A DNA stretch of 24,114 bases from Chryseosolibacter sp964393795 (lineage in GTDB: Bacteria > Bacteroidota > Bacteroidia > Cytophagales > Cyclobacteriaceae): NCBI GenBank assembly GCA_964393795.1, contig CAYMWA010000045.1, positions 1-24,114 of the forward strand. Reading direction: 5' to 3'. Position numbers and translations under genes: made by a program. Shown here in pieces: positions 7,431 through 15,091 of this stretch (within the stretch, counting starts at the first letter, position 1; every line of letters begins with the position of its first letter). The notes beneath the pieces are model-generated. The model was not told the origin of the DNA, did no database searches, and worked only from the letters and a program-made list of their open reading frames with translations.

Positions 7431-8786
7431 CTATGATATATCCTGATTCTGGGTAGTTAATACCTCTTCCTTCCGATTGGTAAGCCTCTTATTTCGCCAA
7501 ATTCGTACCAAACTGTAGAGAACGTTGTCGTAGAATTCAAAAGTAGGGCCCGCCAGGGCAATCGCCGCCATTGTGATGGTCAGGTCGAGTTTGAAATCCG
7601 ACGAGGAAAAGATCCAGATGGTGAGCCCCATCAAGAGCACAATCTGAATCACCTGCAGCACAAGGGAGACGCTGTCAAACCACACCGGAAACCGGCTGTT
7701 AATGTAAAAGAACAGTGCGACATTGAAATAACAAAATATGAAAGCGATGACATATTTGTGCCATTCCTGTAGTTCGTCGATAAAATCGCCGTTCAAAATC
7801 ATCGACACAATATTGGCGTGGATCACTACGCCAAACATATCCGGGTTGGCACGTCCCGCCACCTTCTTGTTCAACGGTGTAAAAAACTTGTCACTCCAGG
7901 CCGGGTCGCCGAAACGCTCACCAAGGAATCCGAAAATAACAATTTTATCCTTAACGAGGTCAGGAAAAAACTCTTCCCTGAAGACCTGTTCGACATCCAA
8001 CGCATAAAACATCATTGGATATTTCGTCGTCGCGAGGTCCTTGCGCTTGATGGACGCCAACCGCACGTCCTGCATCTCCACATTGCCACGAAAGTTGATC
8101 AGCTCTTCTTCCTTGTCGCGTTCCAGAAACGCTTTCGTTTTCGCCGAGTCATACAGCATCGCGATCTTCACCGCAAAAGCAAGTTCCTCTACGCCGTTCA
8201 CATCCATCGTTGGGAAGAATGAGCGGCAAATCTTCACATCATCCTGGTATTCTGCATCGGTGGCCAGGTTGGCATAACCCGACGTCGCAAACTGTTGAAA
8301 CATTTCGTCGGAATATTCGAGCGAATCATAGACGTCCACATCACCTGAGTCCACTACAGCGGCCGACTGTAGCAGTTTCGAAACCAACACAACGTTGCCT
8401 GCTTCCTGAATAGCGTTGCTCAGCAACAGGTTCCCCATGGTATCGGTGAGCTGCGGGCAGTTGATCGTGTCGCGCAGACCGCCCTCGCAATTGAAAAAGC
8501 CGTCAATGGCGATCACCTTCGGCTTGTACTGGCTAATAATCCTGATTTGTTCGGCAATCGCACCGCGCGGAATGTGACCGATGTTGACCAGGAGGATGCG
8601 GTCATCCACCGTCGGATCTTCGCGAAGATTCGAGAAAGCGTAGTCGGTCAGTTCAAAATCATTCAATGCCTGGCCAATCGGGTCAAACGCGTCGAACATA
8701 TTGAGCTCCGTCAATCGCGACAGCGCCCACATCAAAAAGAACACCGTAGCCGTTGCAAGAAGTGAGTTCAGCCAGAACTTTTTCAT
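7431..8786 (-). CDS. CHASE2 domain membrane protein without output domain
   Basis: A 451-residue membrane protein. One transmembrane helix near residues 5-25 is followed by a large extracytoplasmic CHASE2-type region (ILLVNIGHIPRGAIAEQI, KVIAIDGFFNC, DKIVIFGFLGERFGD). Three closely spaced transmembrane helices follow (about 345-362, 370-393 and 400-420), then a short cytoplasmic tail. The start at 8784-8786 gives MKKFWLNSLL directly before the first helix; the frame extends 27 codons further upstream but that stretch is polar and lacks a better start. CHASE2 domains usually sit on histidine kinases, cyclases or Ser/Thr kinases, but here no catalytic domain follows, so any signal must pass to partners, possibly the two FecR-like proteins encoded just downstream. 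The ligand is unknown. Confidence 0.82.
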   Translation of the reverse strand: MKKFWLNSLLATATVFFLMWALSRLTELNMFDAFDPIGQALNDFELTDYAFSNLREDPTVDDRILLVNIGHIPRGAIAEQIRIISQYKPKVIAIDGFFNCEGGLRDTINCPQLTDTMGNLLLSNAIQEAGNVVLVSKLLQSAAVVDSGDVDVYDSLEYSDEMFQQFATSGYANLATDAEYQDDVKICRSFFPTMDVNGVEELAFAVKIAMLYDSAKTKAFLERDKEEELINFRGNVEMQDVRLASIKRKDLATTKYPMMFYALDVEQVFREEFFPDLVKDKIVIFGFLGERFGDPAWSDKFFTPLNKKVAGRANPDMFGVVIHANIVSMILNGDFIDELQEWHKYVIAFIFCYFNVALFFYINSRFPVWFDSVSLVLQVIQIVLLMGLTIWIFSSSDFKLDLTITMAAIALAGPTFEFYDNVLYSLVRIWRNKRLTNRKEEVLTTQNQDIS

Positions 8787-8807
8787 AATATGGGGTATGA
8801 AAGAAGT

Positions 8808-8821
8808 AAATTTATAAATTT
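8808..8821. promoter_or_regulatory. Perfect 14-base palindrome in divergent spacer
   Basis: AAATTTATAAATTT is a perfect palindrome in the 59-base gap between the divergent CHASE2 and meaB genes. It abuts TCACTTTG (8821-8828), one mismatch from the -7 consensus on the meaB side. It could be an operator, or simply AT-rich promoter DNA. Confidence 0.3.
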
Positions 8822-8845
8822 CACTTTGATAATAACCTTTCTCCC

Positions 8846-9853
8846 TTGAATAGTTTGCGGCTTCCATCGGAACAATATCAAAAGGGCATCCTTGCGGGAG
8901 ATCGCATTATGCTGGCAAGGGCCATTACACTTGCAGAAAGTGCATTGTTACCGGATCAACAACTCGCGGGAGAAATTCTCGACGCACTGCTCCCGCACAC
9001 GGGCAAGTCAACACGACTGGGTATCACCGGTTCTCCCGGTGTAGGAAAAAGCACGTTCATCGAAGCGTTTGGCAAAACCTTGATTGCATCGGGAAAAAAA
9101 GTGGCCGTGCTCAGTATTGATCCGAGTAGTCAGGTCACAAAGGGCAGTATTCTCGGCGACAAGACACGCATGCTGGAATTGGCGCGGAACCCGAACGCGT
9201 TTATCCGTCCTTCGCCCGCAGGCCGCGCATTAGGCGGTGTGGCCACGCATACGCGCGAAACGATTCTGCTATGCGAGGCTGCAGGCTATGATACTATTAT
9301 TGTGGAAACGGTTGGAACAGGTCAGTCGGAAATCGCGATCAAAACAATGGTCGATTTTTTTCTTTTGCTCATGCAACCGGGATCCGGCGATGAACTGCAG
9401 GGCATCAAGAAGGGTATTGTGGAGATGGCGGATGCCATCGCGATTACCAAGGCAGATGGCGACAACCTGCGCGCCGCAAAAGTTGCCGCTGCCGATTTCA
9501 GGCACGCGTTGCACCTCAGACGACCCCATGCTTCTGGCTGGGTCCCACCCGTGATGATGTGCTCAGCCTTTGAAGAAACCGGGCTGCGCGAAATCCAGAA
9601 CATGCTTAAAGATTTCAAAACACAGCTATCAGCTTCAGGTCACTTTCAGGCCAACCGGGTGCAGCAGCAAACAGAATGGTTCAGGGATCATTTTCATTAC
9701 CTGTTGTCGATAGACCCCAACCAATTCTCCGAGGTACGCGATACGCAACATCAACTCGAAGAACGCATTCGGGCGAACACGATGTCTCCCCGCAATGCCG
9801 CACGCGCCTTGTTGCAGGCGTACCGGACGGCAGTGAAGAACCTGAAAGAATAA
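8846..9853 (+). CDS. meaB: Methylmalonyl-CoA mutase-associated GTPase MeaB (ArgK)
   Basis: A 335-residue G3E-family GTPase that acts as chaperone of adenosylcobalamin-dependent methylmalonyl-CoA mutase, gating cofactor loading and protecting the enzyme from inactivation. Motifs are Walker A GSPGVGKST (62-70), IDPSSQVTKGSILGDKTRM, the switch segment VETVGTGQSE, and a base-recognition loop ITKADGD where the usual form is NKxD. Start choice: the only in-frame start giving the normal N-terminus is TTG at 8846 (MNSLRLPSEQYQKGI). A stop lies in frame at 8807, and the next ATG (residue 22) would remove a conserved helix. The mutase genes are not in the window, but B12 uptake genes are, 2-5 kb away. 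It ends 20 bases from the convergent baeRF gene. Confidence 0.93.
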   Translation: MNSLRLPSEQYQKGILAGDRIMLARAITLAESALLPDQQLAGEILDALLPHTGKSTRLGITGSPGVGKSTFIEAFGKTLIASGKKVAVLSIDPSSQVTKGSILGDKTRMLELARNPNAFIRPSPAGRALGGVATHTRETILLCEAAGYDTIIVETVGTGQSEIAIKTMVDFFLLLMQPGSGDELQGIKKGIVEMADAIAITKADGDNLRAAKVAAADFRHALHLRRPHASGWVPPVMMCSAFEETGLREIQNMLKDFKTQLSASGHFQANRVQQQTEWFRDHFHYLLSIDPNQFSEVRDTQHQLEERIRANTMSPRNAARALLQAYRTAVKNLKE

Positions 9854-9873
9854 GAATTAACGAATAATACCGG

Positions 9874-10944
9874 TCAGTACCGTGTGACCAGCGCCACTCC
9901 TTGATATTGCTGTAGATCCTGTGGGGGAAGAAATACGCTGTCGCCCCCCTGCTGGCTGTTAATGGTTATCATCTTGTCGATTAGATCATCCACTACACCG
10001 GTACGGTTTGCCTCCTCTGCCGACACCAGCTCGACCGTGTCGTCCACCAGGCGCGCCGGCTGGAAATAGCCCTGTTGTATAAACAGGGTCTGACCTCGCC
10101 CCCGGTTTACAGCTCTCCATATCTCGCTCAAGTCAGTGATCACCCTTCCAGCACTTTCTGCCAATGTTAGTTCTTCGAGGCGCTTGCGGTTGTTCTCCCC
10201 TCTCACACGTTGAAGGATCGGCCATGCCGCGTCCACAATCTCATGTGCCTTGGCGCCAACCCGGCTTCCGGGCAGGTGGCCTACAATAACTTCTTTGCGG
10301 TCAGCAATTTTCAGGTACTGATGATAGTTGGACTCTTCAGTGCAGATCACCACCGGCAGCGGGTTTTCCTTTACAACCTCCATCAGTTGTTTATCGACAC
10401 GGTTAAAGAATTCCTGTATCAGGCTTGTCTGACGACTGGCAATCGCCGCCTCCGATCTCTCGCTTGGAAACTGGGAGACGTTCTCTACCGGGAAATCGCC
10501 TTCAATCTCCTGCACTACTTTGTCGTTAAACGCTTCAATAAGACGCGCTTTATCGCGGCCGAGGACCAATAAGAAATAATCCTTTTCCTTATGCAATGCC
10601 CGTATCAAATCGCGCGTCGCAAAAGCCTTCCCAATGACGATGCGGTCTTCAACTTTAACAGGCAGCTTCACATATTCGGCAACGTGTTGATTGACAAACA
10701 ACATGAGGCTCTCCTGGTTGTACTGATGATCAATGGAAGACGCGAGGTTTTTCAACCGGTCAGCAAGCGCACGGCTTGCTTCGGGACTGCATTCGCGTTC
10801 AAGGCGTGCCAGCGCTTCACCGACCATGTTCTTCAACAATATGACATCGTTTTCGCGATCCGGAAAGGTGCGATGCGTCGTGAGAATTAGCGTCACGCAG
10901 CAGTCTGACGAAGCGTCCTTTAGCTTTTTCAATATGCGGTCCAT
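9874..10944 (-). CDS. baeRF-like protein (bacterial aeRF1-related)
   Basis: A 356-residue soluble protein resembling the bacterial archaeo-eukaryotic release-factor (baeRF) families, possibly family 3. The order of elements fits: an N-terminal alpha/beta region (CCVTLILTTHRTFPDRENDVILLKNMV), a central domain (YFLLVLGRDKARLIEAFND, then FFNRVDKQLMEV and PLPVVICTEESNYHQYLKI), and a C-terminal domain (GRVITDLSEIWRAVNRGRGQTLFIQQGYFQPARL, then DDLIDKMITINSQQGGDSVFLP). No GGQ catalytic motif is present, which agrees with the baeRF group, whose ribosome-related role is predicted and not shown. There is no signal peptide. It is convergent with meaB; btuB lies 285 bases upstream on the same strand. Family assignment is by pattern recall and could be refined. 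Confidence 0.68.
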   Translation of the reverse strand: MDRILKKLKDASSDCCVTLILTTHRTFPDRENDVILLKNMVGEALARLERECSPEASRALADRLKNLASSIDHQYNQESLMLFVNQHVAEYVKLPVKVEDRIVIGKAFATRDLIRALHKEKDYFLLVLGRDKARLIEAFNDKVVQEIEGDFPVENVSQFPSERSEAAIASRQTSLIQEFFNRVDKQLMEVVKENPLPVVICTEESNYHQYLKIADRKEVIVGHLPGSRVGAKAHEIVDAAWPILQRVRGENNRKRLEELTLAESAGRVITDLSEIWRAVNRGRGQTLFIQQGYFQPARLVDDTVELVSAEEANRTGVVDDLIDKMITINSQQGGDSVFLPPQDLQQYQGVALVTRY

Positions 10945-11041
10945 AGCCTTGTATTTTTAACGTGTACGCGGGGTGGCCACCTATTAGGTAAAAAGCCTTG
11001 CCATAGGTTTCTTAAGACATCCCGGAAGGTCATGCGGAAAA

Positions 11042-11082
11042 AAATCTGCTTTTTTCTAATATGGTTCTAAAAAAGTAGATTT
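11042..11082. repeat. AT-rich hairpin between btuB and baeRF genes
   Basis: AAATCTGCTTTTTT (11042-11055) and AAAAAAGTAGATTT (11069-11082) form a 14-base-pair stem with one G-T pair and a 13-base loop. It lies in the 285-base gap downstream of btuB and may terminate btuB transcription. The other sequence in this gap includes a 31-codon reading frame discussed in the findings. Confidence 0.55.
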
Positions 11083-11229
11083 ACAAACTTCTCCGCGCGC
11101 CGCTTAGCATCGAGGAAATCAACGCGACAGCCGTAATGATCGGACATTGCGCGGGTAGCCATCGGAACAGTCCAAGCAATAATGACCTGTAACAATTGCG
11201 GAACTGAAAATTCTAAGCCCTTTCTGCGC

Positions 11230-13356
11230 TCACCATCTTGCGATCACTTTGAGATACGCACCTCTTCCTCGTGCGGTGAATCCTACTACCTCGCGATAAT
11301 CTTCATTCAACACATTTTCGACATTGACCGCAACGGCCAAAAGTTTTGTCGCCTGCCAGTAAGCACCAATATTGAGCAAATGATATCCTTCTACTTCCAG
11401 CCGGCCAAGTGCGCCGTAGGGACCCAACGAGCCATCGTAGCCTGAATCAAAACGTTTGCCGGTATAGCGATAGCCGAGGCTCACCCTCAGGTCTTCGACG
11501 GGTCTGAATCCCAAACGTGCAAAAGCCGTGAAGTCGGGCCGCCGCACAGCGTGCTCCTGTGTCACCTCGCGGTCGAGGAAGGTACCGAGGTTGTAGAGCT
11601 GCACGTGGTGGCCCCCGGTGTGATGCACATCCGCATCTTCCGGCGCAACATCAACGCGTGTATGTAACACCGAAATATTGCCTTTGAATGAAAAGGCATC
11701 CGTAATCTGCGCATAGCCGTCCAGTTCGACGCCCGACGTCTGTTGCGTTCCCGCATTGATGTACGTGTCGCCGCGATCGTCGGCAAAGGTGATCTCGTCA
11801 AGCGGCCGCGAACCCTCCCACAAATAGACATACTCGATGGCGTTATCGACGCGTGTGTGATAGGCTGAAAGCGTCAGGAAACTGCCTGAGTGAAATTCCT
11901 TTTTCACACCTCCTTCCACCGACAGCGAGCGCTCAGGTTCCAGCGCGCGATTCCCGCGGGTGGTATAGGCACCGAAATTCTTCGACGGATCAAAAAGCTG
12001 ATAAAGCGATGGGGCGTTGTACCCCGTCGACAACGACCCGTACAACAGCATATCACCGATTGTATAAGAGGGGTTTACTTCGAACGTCAGGAAGTTTCCG
12101 GCCAGCGTGTGGCGGCTCAATCGTGCACCGGCAGAAAATCTGAAGTTGCCAAAGGTGCGGGAAGCCTGCGTAAAAACATATCCGGTCGTCGTCCGTGTGT
12201 CAAGTGTATCGTAGTTCGTGGTCGATTCATACGGAAAAGCCGGGTCGTTGTAAAAAAAGTAACTTTCAAAAGACATCGTTTCGCGGTATAATCCCGCACC
12301 GAACACTGCCGAAAAGTCCCGGGCCTCATAATTGACCTGCGCCTCGTGCGTTTGGAGATTGCCGAAGTAACTTCCTGACGAATACGCCTTGTCCCATTCA
12401 GTCTCACCTATGCGCGACGAGTCGTTCTCATAGTAGCGCTCCGAATCGCTGAAAGAACCGAGCAGTGAAAGCCGCCATGCGCGATCAATGGTATATCCGA
12501 CATTATACTGCAGCAGGTTACGATCAAACAATAAGTAGTAATTGTCGTCGTCGGAGAATGCGCCATTGTCCACTTCCGTGTACTGATGTGACCGTTTAAA
12601 CGTGACGTCGGCATCCCATCCTCCACGCTTGAAGCCCGCACCAATGGCGGCATCCGTCTTTTCAAATCCATCGCGATCGGCGCTGAACGATGGATTATCT
12701 TCCGTGAGGACAACGGCATTCACGCCTTCGGTATCCGCTCTGAAAAAAGAGCCCTTCAGGTAAAGGCCATTGCCGAATCCGTACGAGAGGTTCGTTCCTT
12801 CCTTTGAGACCAGCGCATTGTCCTTCCCAAATACACCCCCCTGCCACCAGGCGTCACCGTGAAAGCCTGCGCTTGAACCTTTCTTCGTGATGAGGTTGAT
12901 GACACCGCCGATCGCCGCCCCGCCATACATCGTACTGTGCGATCCGCGGATCACCTCAACGCGCTCTATATGGGCAAGCGAGATCTCAGACAAGTCGACC
13001 GCCGCGTTTGGCGATGACGGGTCCGTAACGCGAACGCCGTCGATGAGCACCGCCACCTGATTGCTGTTGGCACCGCGCATGAACACATTCTGGTTCATGC
13101 CCGGCGTCTGCTGCGCACCCACGACATACAACCCGCTCTGCGCGTTGAGCAAATCACCGAGCGACTGATAAACTGAATTTCTGATTGTCTCTGACGTGAT
13201 GACGGTCACACTTCTCGGAATGTCGATGACCGGCTGCTCCGTCCGGCTGGCCGAAACCACGACTTCGTGCAGGATGCTGGTCTCCAGCGTATCCTGTGCC
13301 ACCACAGACATCGATAAAACAAAAACGGAAACAAGAGATAGTACTACCTTTCTCAT
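11230..13356 (-). CDS. btuB: TonB-dependent vitamin B12 receptor BtuB-like
   Basis: A 708-residue outer-membrane receptor that imports cobalamin using TonB energy. The signal peptide is about 20 residues (MRKVVLSLVSVFVLSMSVVA), followed by a TonB-box-like stretch and HEVVVSASRTEQPV. The plug domain (to about 150) has VFMRGANSNQVAVLIDGVRV and IERVEVIRGSHSTMYGG, then GGVINLITKKG. The remainder is a 22-strand barrel ending in AYLKVIARW with the terminal aromatic typical of BAM substrates. Length is slightly above E. coli BtuB. The substrate call rests mainly on the cobalamin riboswitch in its leader and the divergent BtuF-like gene; by protein sequence alone another siderophore-like ligand could not be excluded. 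Transcription is predicted from about 13660. Confidence 0.92.
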   Translation of the reverse strand: MRKVVLSLVSVFVLSMSVVAQDTLETSILHEVVVSASRTEQPVIDIPRSVTVITSETIRNSVYQSLGDLLNAQSGLYVVGAQQTPGMNQNVFMRGANSNQVAVLIDGVRVTDPSSPNAAVDLSEISLAHIERVEVIRGSHSTMYGGAAIGGVINLITKKGSSAGFHGDAWWQGGVFGKDNALVSKEGTNLSYGFGNGLYLKGSFFRADTEGVNAVVLTEDNPSFSADRDGFEKTDAAIGAGFKRGGWDADVTFKRSHQYTEVDNGAFSDDDNYYLLFDRNLLQYNVGYTIDRAWRLSLLGSFSDSERYYENDSSRIGETEWDKAYSSGSYFGNLQTHEAQVNYEARDFSAVFGAGLYRETMSFESYFFYNDPAFPYESTTNYDTLDTRTTTGYVFTQASRTFGNFRFSAGARLSRHTLAGNFLTFEVNPSYTIGDMLLYGSLSTGYNAPSLYQLFDPSKNFGAYTTRGNRALEPERSLSVEGGVKKEFHSGSFLTLSAYHTRVDNAIEYVYLWEGSRPLDEITFADDRGDTYINAGTQQTSGVELDGYAQITDAFSFKGNISVLHTRVDVAPEDADVHHTGGHHVQLYNLGTFLDREVTQEHAVRRPDFTAFARLGFRPVEDLRVSLGYRYTGKRFDSGYDGSLGPYGALGRLEVEGYHLLNIGAYWQATKLLAVAVNVENVLNEDYREVVGFTARGRGAYLKVIARW

Positions 13357-13409
13357 AGCATTGTAGTTAAAAATGAAACACTATGAGCTCTGGAAGAGTA
13401 AGTGAGATA

Positions 13410-13426
13410 AAACGGACGTGCCGTTT
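13410..13426 (-). terminator. Possible terminator stem of riboswitch expression platform
   Basis: On the minus strand, AAACGG-CACGT-CCGTTT forms a 6-base-pair hairpin followed by a short T-rich tail (TTTTATC), between the aptamer and the btuB start. It is weak; control could instead act at translation. Confidence 0.25.
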
Positions 13427-13467
13427 ATACATCGCCTTTCACCCGAAAGCTCTGATACAGTTTGGAT

Positions 13468-13626
13468 GATGGCGGCAGGTCTCCTGGCTCTCCACATTAC
13501 CGGCGCCTTCCCGTCTCCCGTTACGAAAAACAGTGGCTGTGATGGCCGATAACAATAAGTGGATTACAGTTGCGGGGACAGCTCCGGAGTAGCGCCAACA
13601 GACGCGCACCGGTATTCCCTTTTAAT
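13468..13626 (-). promoter_or_regulatory. Cobalamin riboswitch upstream of btuB
   Basis: Read on the minus strand, the conserved cobalamin aptamer blocks appear in order. First is AAAAGGGAATACCGGTGCG, then CTCCGGAGCTGTCCCCGCAA continuing into CTGTAATCC. After a variable stem comes the B12 box GAGCCAGGAGACCTGCCGCC (13471-13490). It lies 110 bases before the btuB start and would shut down expression when B12 is plentiful. A 10-base-pair hairpin with one mismatch (13627-13651) sits immediately 5' of the aptamer. Outer boundaries are approximate because stem P1 is not obvious. Confidence 0.93.
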
Positions 13627-13667
13627 CTTCTGATGATGTCGTCAGCAGAAGAACCGTCATTCCGGCG

Positions 13668-13698
13668 CGAAGGTAGGGGAGTTTGGGGGAGTTTGCAA
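13668..13698 (-). promoter_or_regulatory. Candidate btuB promoter
   Basis: Minus strand: TTG at 13698-13696, a 20-base spacer, then TACCTTCG (13675-13668), one mismatch from TAnnTTTG. Initiation near 13661 would place the whole riboswitch in the leader. The -33 part lies inside the GTTTGGG-type repeats. Confidence 0.4.
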
Positions 13699-13800
13699 AA
13701 TGGGAAGTTTGAGAAGTTGGGAAAGTTTGGGAAGTTTGGGAGCAGGGTTTAAAATGCAGGTTGAATGCAAGTGGAATGCGGGTTAAAATGCAGGTTGGAG
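13680..13800. repeat. Degenerate tandem repeats between btuB and btuF
   Basis: Two adjoining arrays. 13680-13741 repeats variants of GGGAAGTTT (for example GGGAAAGTTT then GGGAAGTTTGGG). 13750-13800 repeats 11-12-base units of the type TTAAAATGCAGG (two exact copies, two variants). They fill the part of the divergent spacer between the riboswitch promoter and the btuF leader; 13801-13844 shows nothing recognisable. Confidence 0.7.
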
Positions 13801-13844
13801 AGACCGGGAGGTAGGCGGATACGGATAACCCGAAGCGTCCCCCT

Positions 13845-13886
13845 ACTTAAAACTTATAACTTAAAACTTAAAACTTAAAACTTGAG
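13845..13886. repeat. ACTTAAA heptamer array running into the btuF start
   Basis: Six 7-base units in perfect register: ACTTAAA, ACTTATA, three ACTTAAA, then ACTTGAG. The predicted TTG start codon of btuF (13882-13884) lies inside the last unit. The same unit, as AACTTAA, occurs upstream of nfeD. Confidence 0.9.
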
Positions 13887-15012
13887 AGTCAGTGTCATTG
13901 TACTGTGTGTCCTTTTAGCTGGCGCGTGTGGTCAGCGCTCGGACACTGCCGGCATTGATTCGTCAGAACCTGCCGGCAACATCCGCTATGCAACGGGGTT
14001 TACGGTGTCGAAAGTTGGCCATGCGAAACGGGTGGAGGTGATCCGTCCGTTTCAGGGGGCGGAATCGGGTTTCACGTACCTGCTCGTGCCCCGCGGAGAA
14101 GTACCTCCGGAGCACGCTCCTGACGTTCGTGTCATTTACACACCACTCGACAGTATCGTCTGCACCTCTACCACCCACATCCCATTGCTGGACTACCTTG
14201 GTGAAACCGATAAACTTGTAGGCTTCCCTACTACGGACTACATCTCTTCGAAAAAGATGCGGGCGCGAATCGACGCCGGCATGGTCACCGAACTGGGCAT
14301 TGACAAACAATTAAACATGGAACGACTGGCCATGCTGCGTCCCGATGCCGTCATGGGATATTCCATGAACAGTGACTACGGGCAGTTCAGAAAAATTGAG
14401 TCGATGGGCATCCCCGTCATCATCAATGCCGAATACCTGGAGCATCATCCTCTGGGCCGGGCGGAATGGATAAAATTTATGGCACTGTTCTTTGATCGGG
14501 AAGCGCGTGCCGACTCCGTGTTTGCCGCCATCGAAAAAGATTATCTGAGCACGCAGGCGCTTTTGGATCAGGACGTGTACAGGCCAACGGTGTTGAGCGG
14601 CATCGTATATGGCGATGCGTGGTTCCTGCCCGGCGGCGGCAACTATGCGGCACGACTTTTCGCTGACGCGGGATGTCACTACCTGTGGGCCGATACACGG
14701 AGCACGGGATACCTCGAACTGAGTTTTGAGTCGGTGTATGCAAAAGCGCTGAACGTCGATCTGTGGATTGGCACCGGCCCATATAAGTCCCTCGATGAAC
14801 TGGCGGCTGCCGATAAACGCTATACGCAGTTCAAAGCATTCAAAGAAAAGCAGGTCTTCATGTATGATGCCCGCATCGGCGCTACCGGCGGCAATGAATT
14901 TCTCGAACTCGGTTATCTGCGACCCGACCTGATCTTGCAAGATCTTGTGAAGATCGCTCACCCCACCCTGCTTCCCGACTACCAGCTGTTCTTTCATCGG
15001 CGACTCAACTGA
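13882..15012 (+). CDS. btuF: BtuF-like cobalamin-binding lipoprotein (ABC substrate-binding)
   Basis: A 376-residue helical-backbone substrate-binding protein of the BtuF/FepB fold (periplasmic binding protein family PF01497). The N-terminus MRVSVIVLCVLLAGAC is a lipoprotein signal with Cys16 as the likely lipid anchor; the residues before it (A-G-A) are slightly off the best lipobox. Family segments are IVCTSTTHIPLLDYLGETDKLVG, LAMLRPDAVMGYS, IPVIINAEYLEHHPLGRAEWIKFM and YLRPDLILQDLVKIAHP. An in-frame TAA at 13876-13878 leaves TTG 13882 as the only start that keeps the signal peptide. Divergent from riboswitch-controlled btuB, so B12 is the likely ligand. No permease (btuC) or ATPase (btuD) gene follows, which is unusual. 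It could act with an ABC transporter encoded elsewhere. Confidence 0.85.
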   Translation: MRVSVIVLCVLLAGACGQRSDTAGIDSSEPAGNIRYATGFTVSKVGHAKRVEVIRPFQGAESGFTYLLVPRGEVPPEHAPDVRVIYTPLDSIVCTSTTHIPLLDYLGETDKLVGFPTTDYISSKKMRARIDAGMVTELGIDKQLNMERLAMLRPDAVMGYSMNSDYGQFRKIESMGIPVIINAEYLEHHPLGRAEWIKFMALFFDREARADSVFAAIEKDYLSTQALLDQDVYRPTVLSGIVYGDAWFLPGGGNYAARLFADAGCHYLWADTRSTGYLELSFESVYAKALNVDLWIGTGPYKSLDELAAADKRYTQFKAFKEKQVFMYDARIGATGGNEFLELGYLRPDLILQDLVKIAHPTLLPDYQLFFHRRLN

Positions 15013-15077
15013 TCGTGAATTACCTACATGGCTTTCCATTAATACAATGAATTTCATGTGCTTTTCCCCAAGCGTCG

Positions 15078-15085
15078 TAACTTTG
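15078..15085 (+). promoter_or_regulatory. Exact -7 motif just before WG-repeat gene
   Basis: TAACTTTG matches TAnnTTTG exactly, 7 bases before the preferred ATG at 15092. If used, the transcript would be nearly leaderless. No -33 TTG is seen at the usual distance, so chance occurrence is possible. Confidence 0.25.
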
Positions 15086-15091
15086 CGCCAG

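Noticed and set aside
8787..8867. N-terminal extension of the CHASE2 gene
   Set aside because: It would overlap the meaB start, is polar, and moves the first membrane helix away from the N-terminus.
13570..13752. 60-codon plus-strand frame in the btuB/btuF spacer
   Set aside because: It reads antisense through the riboswitch and then through the GTTTGGG repeats; composition is explained by these.
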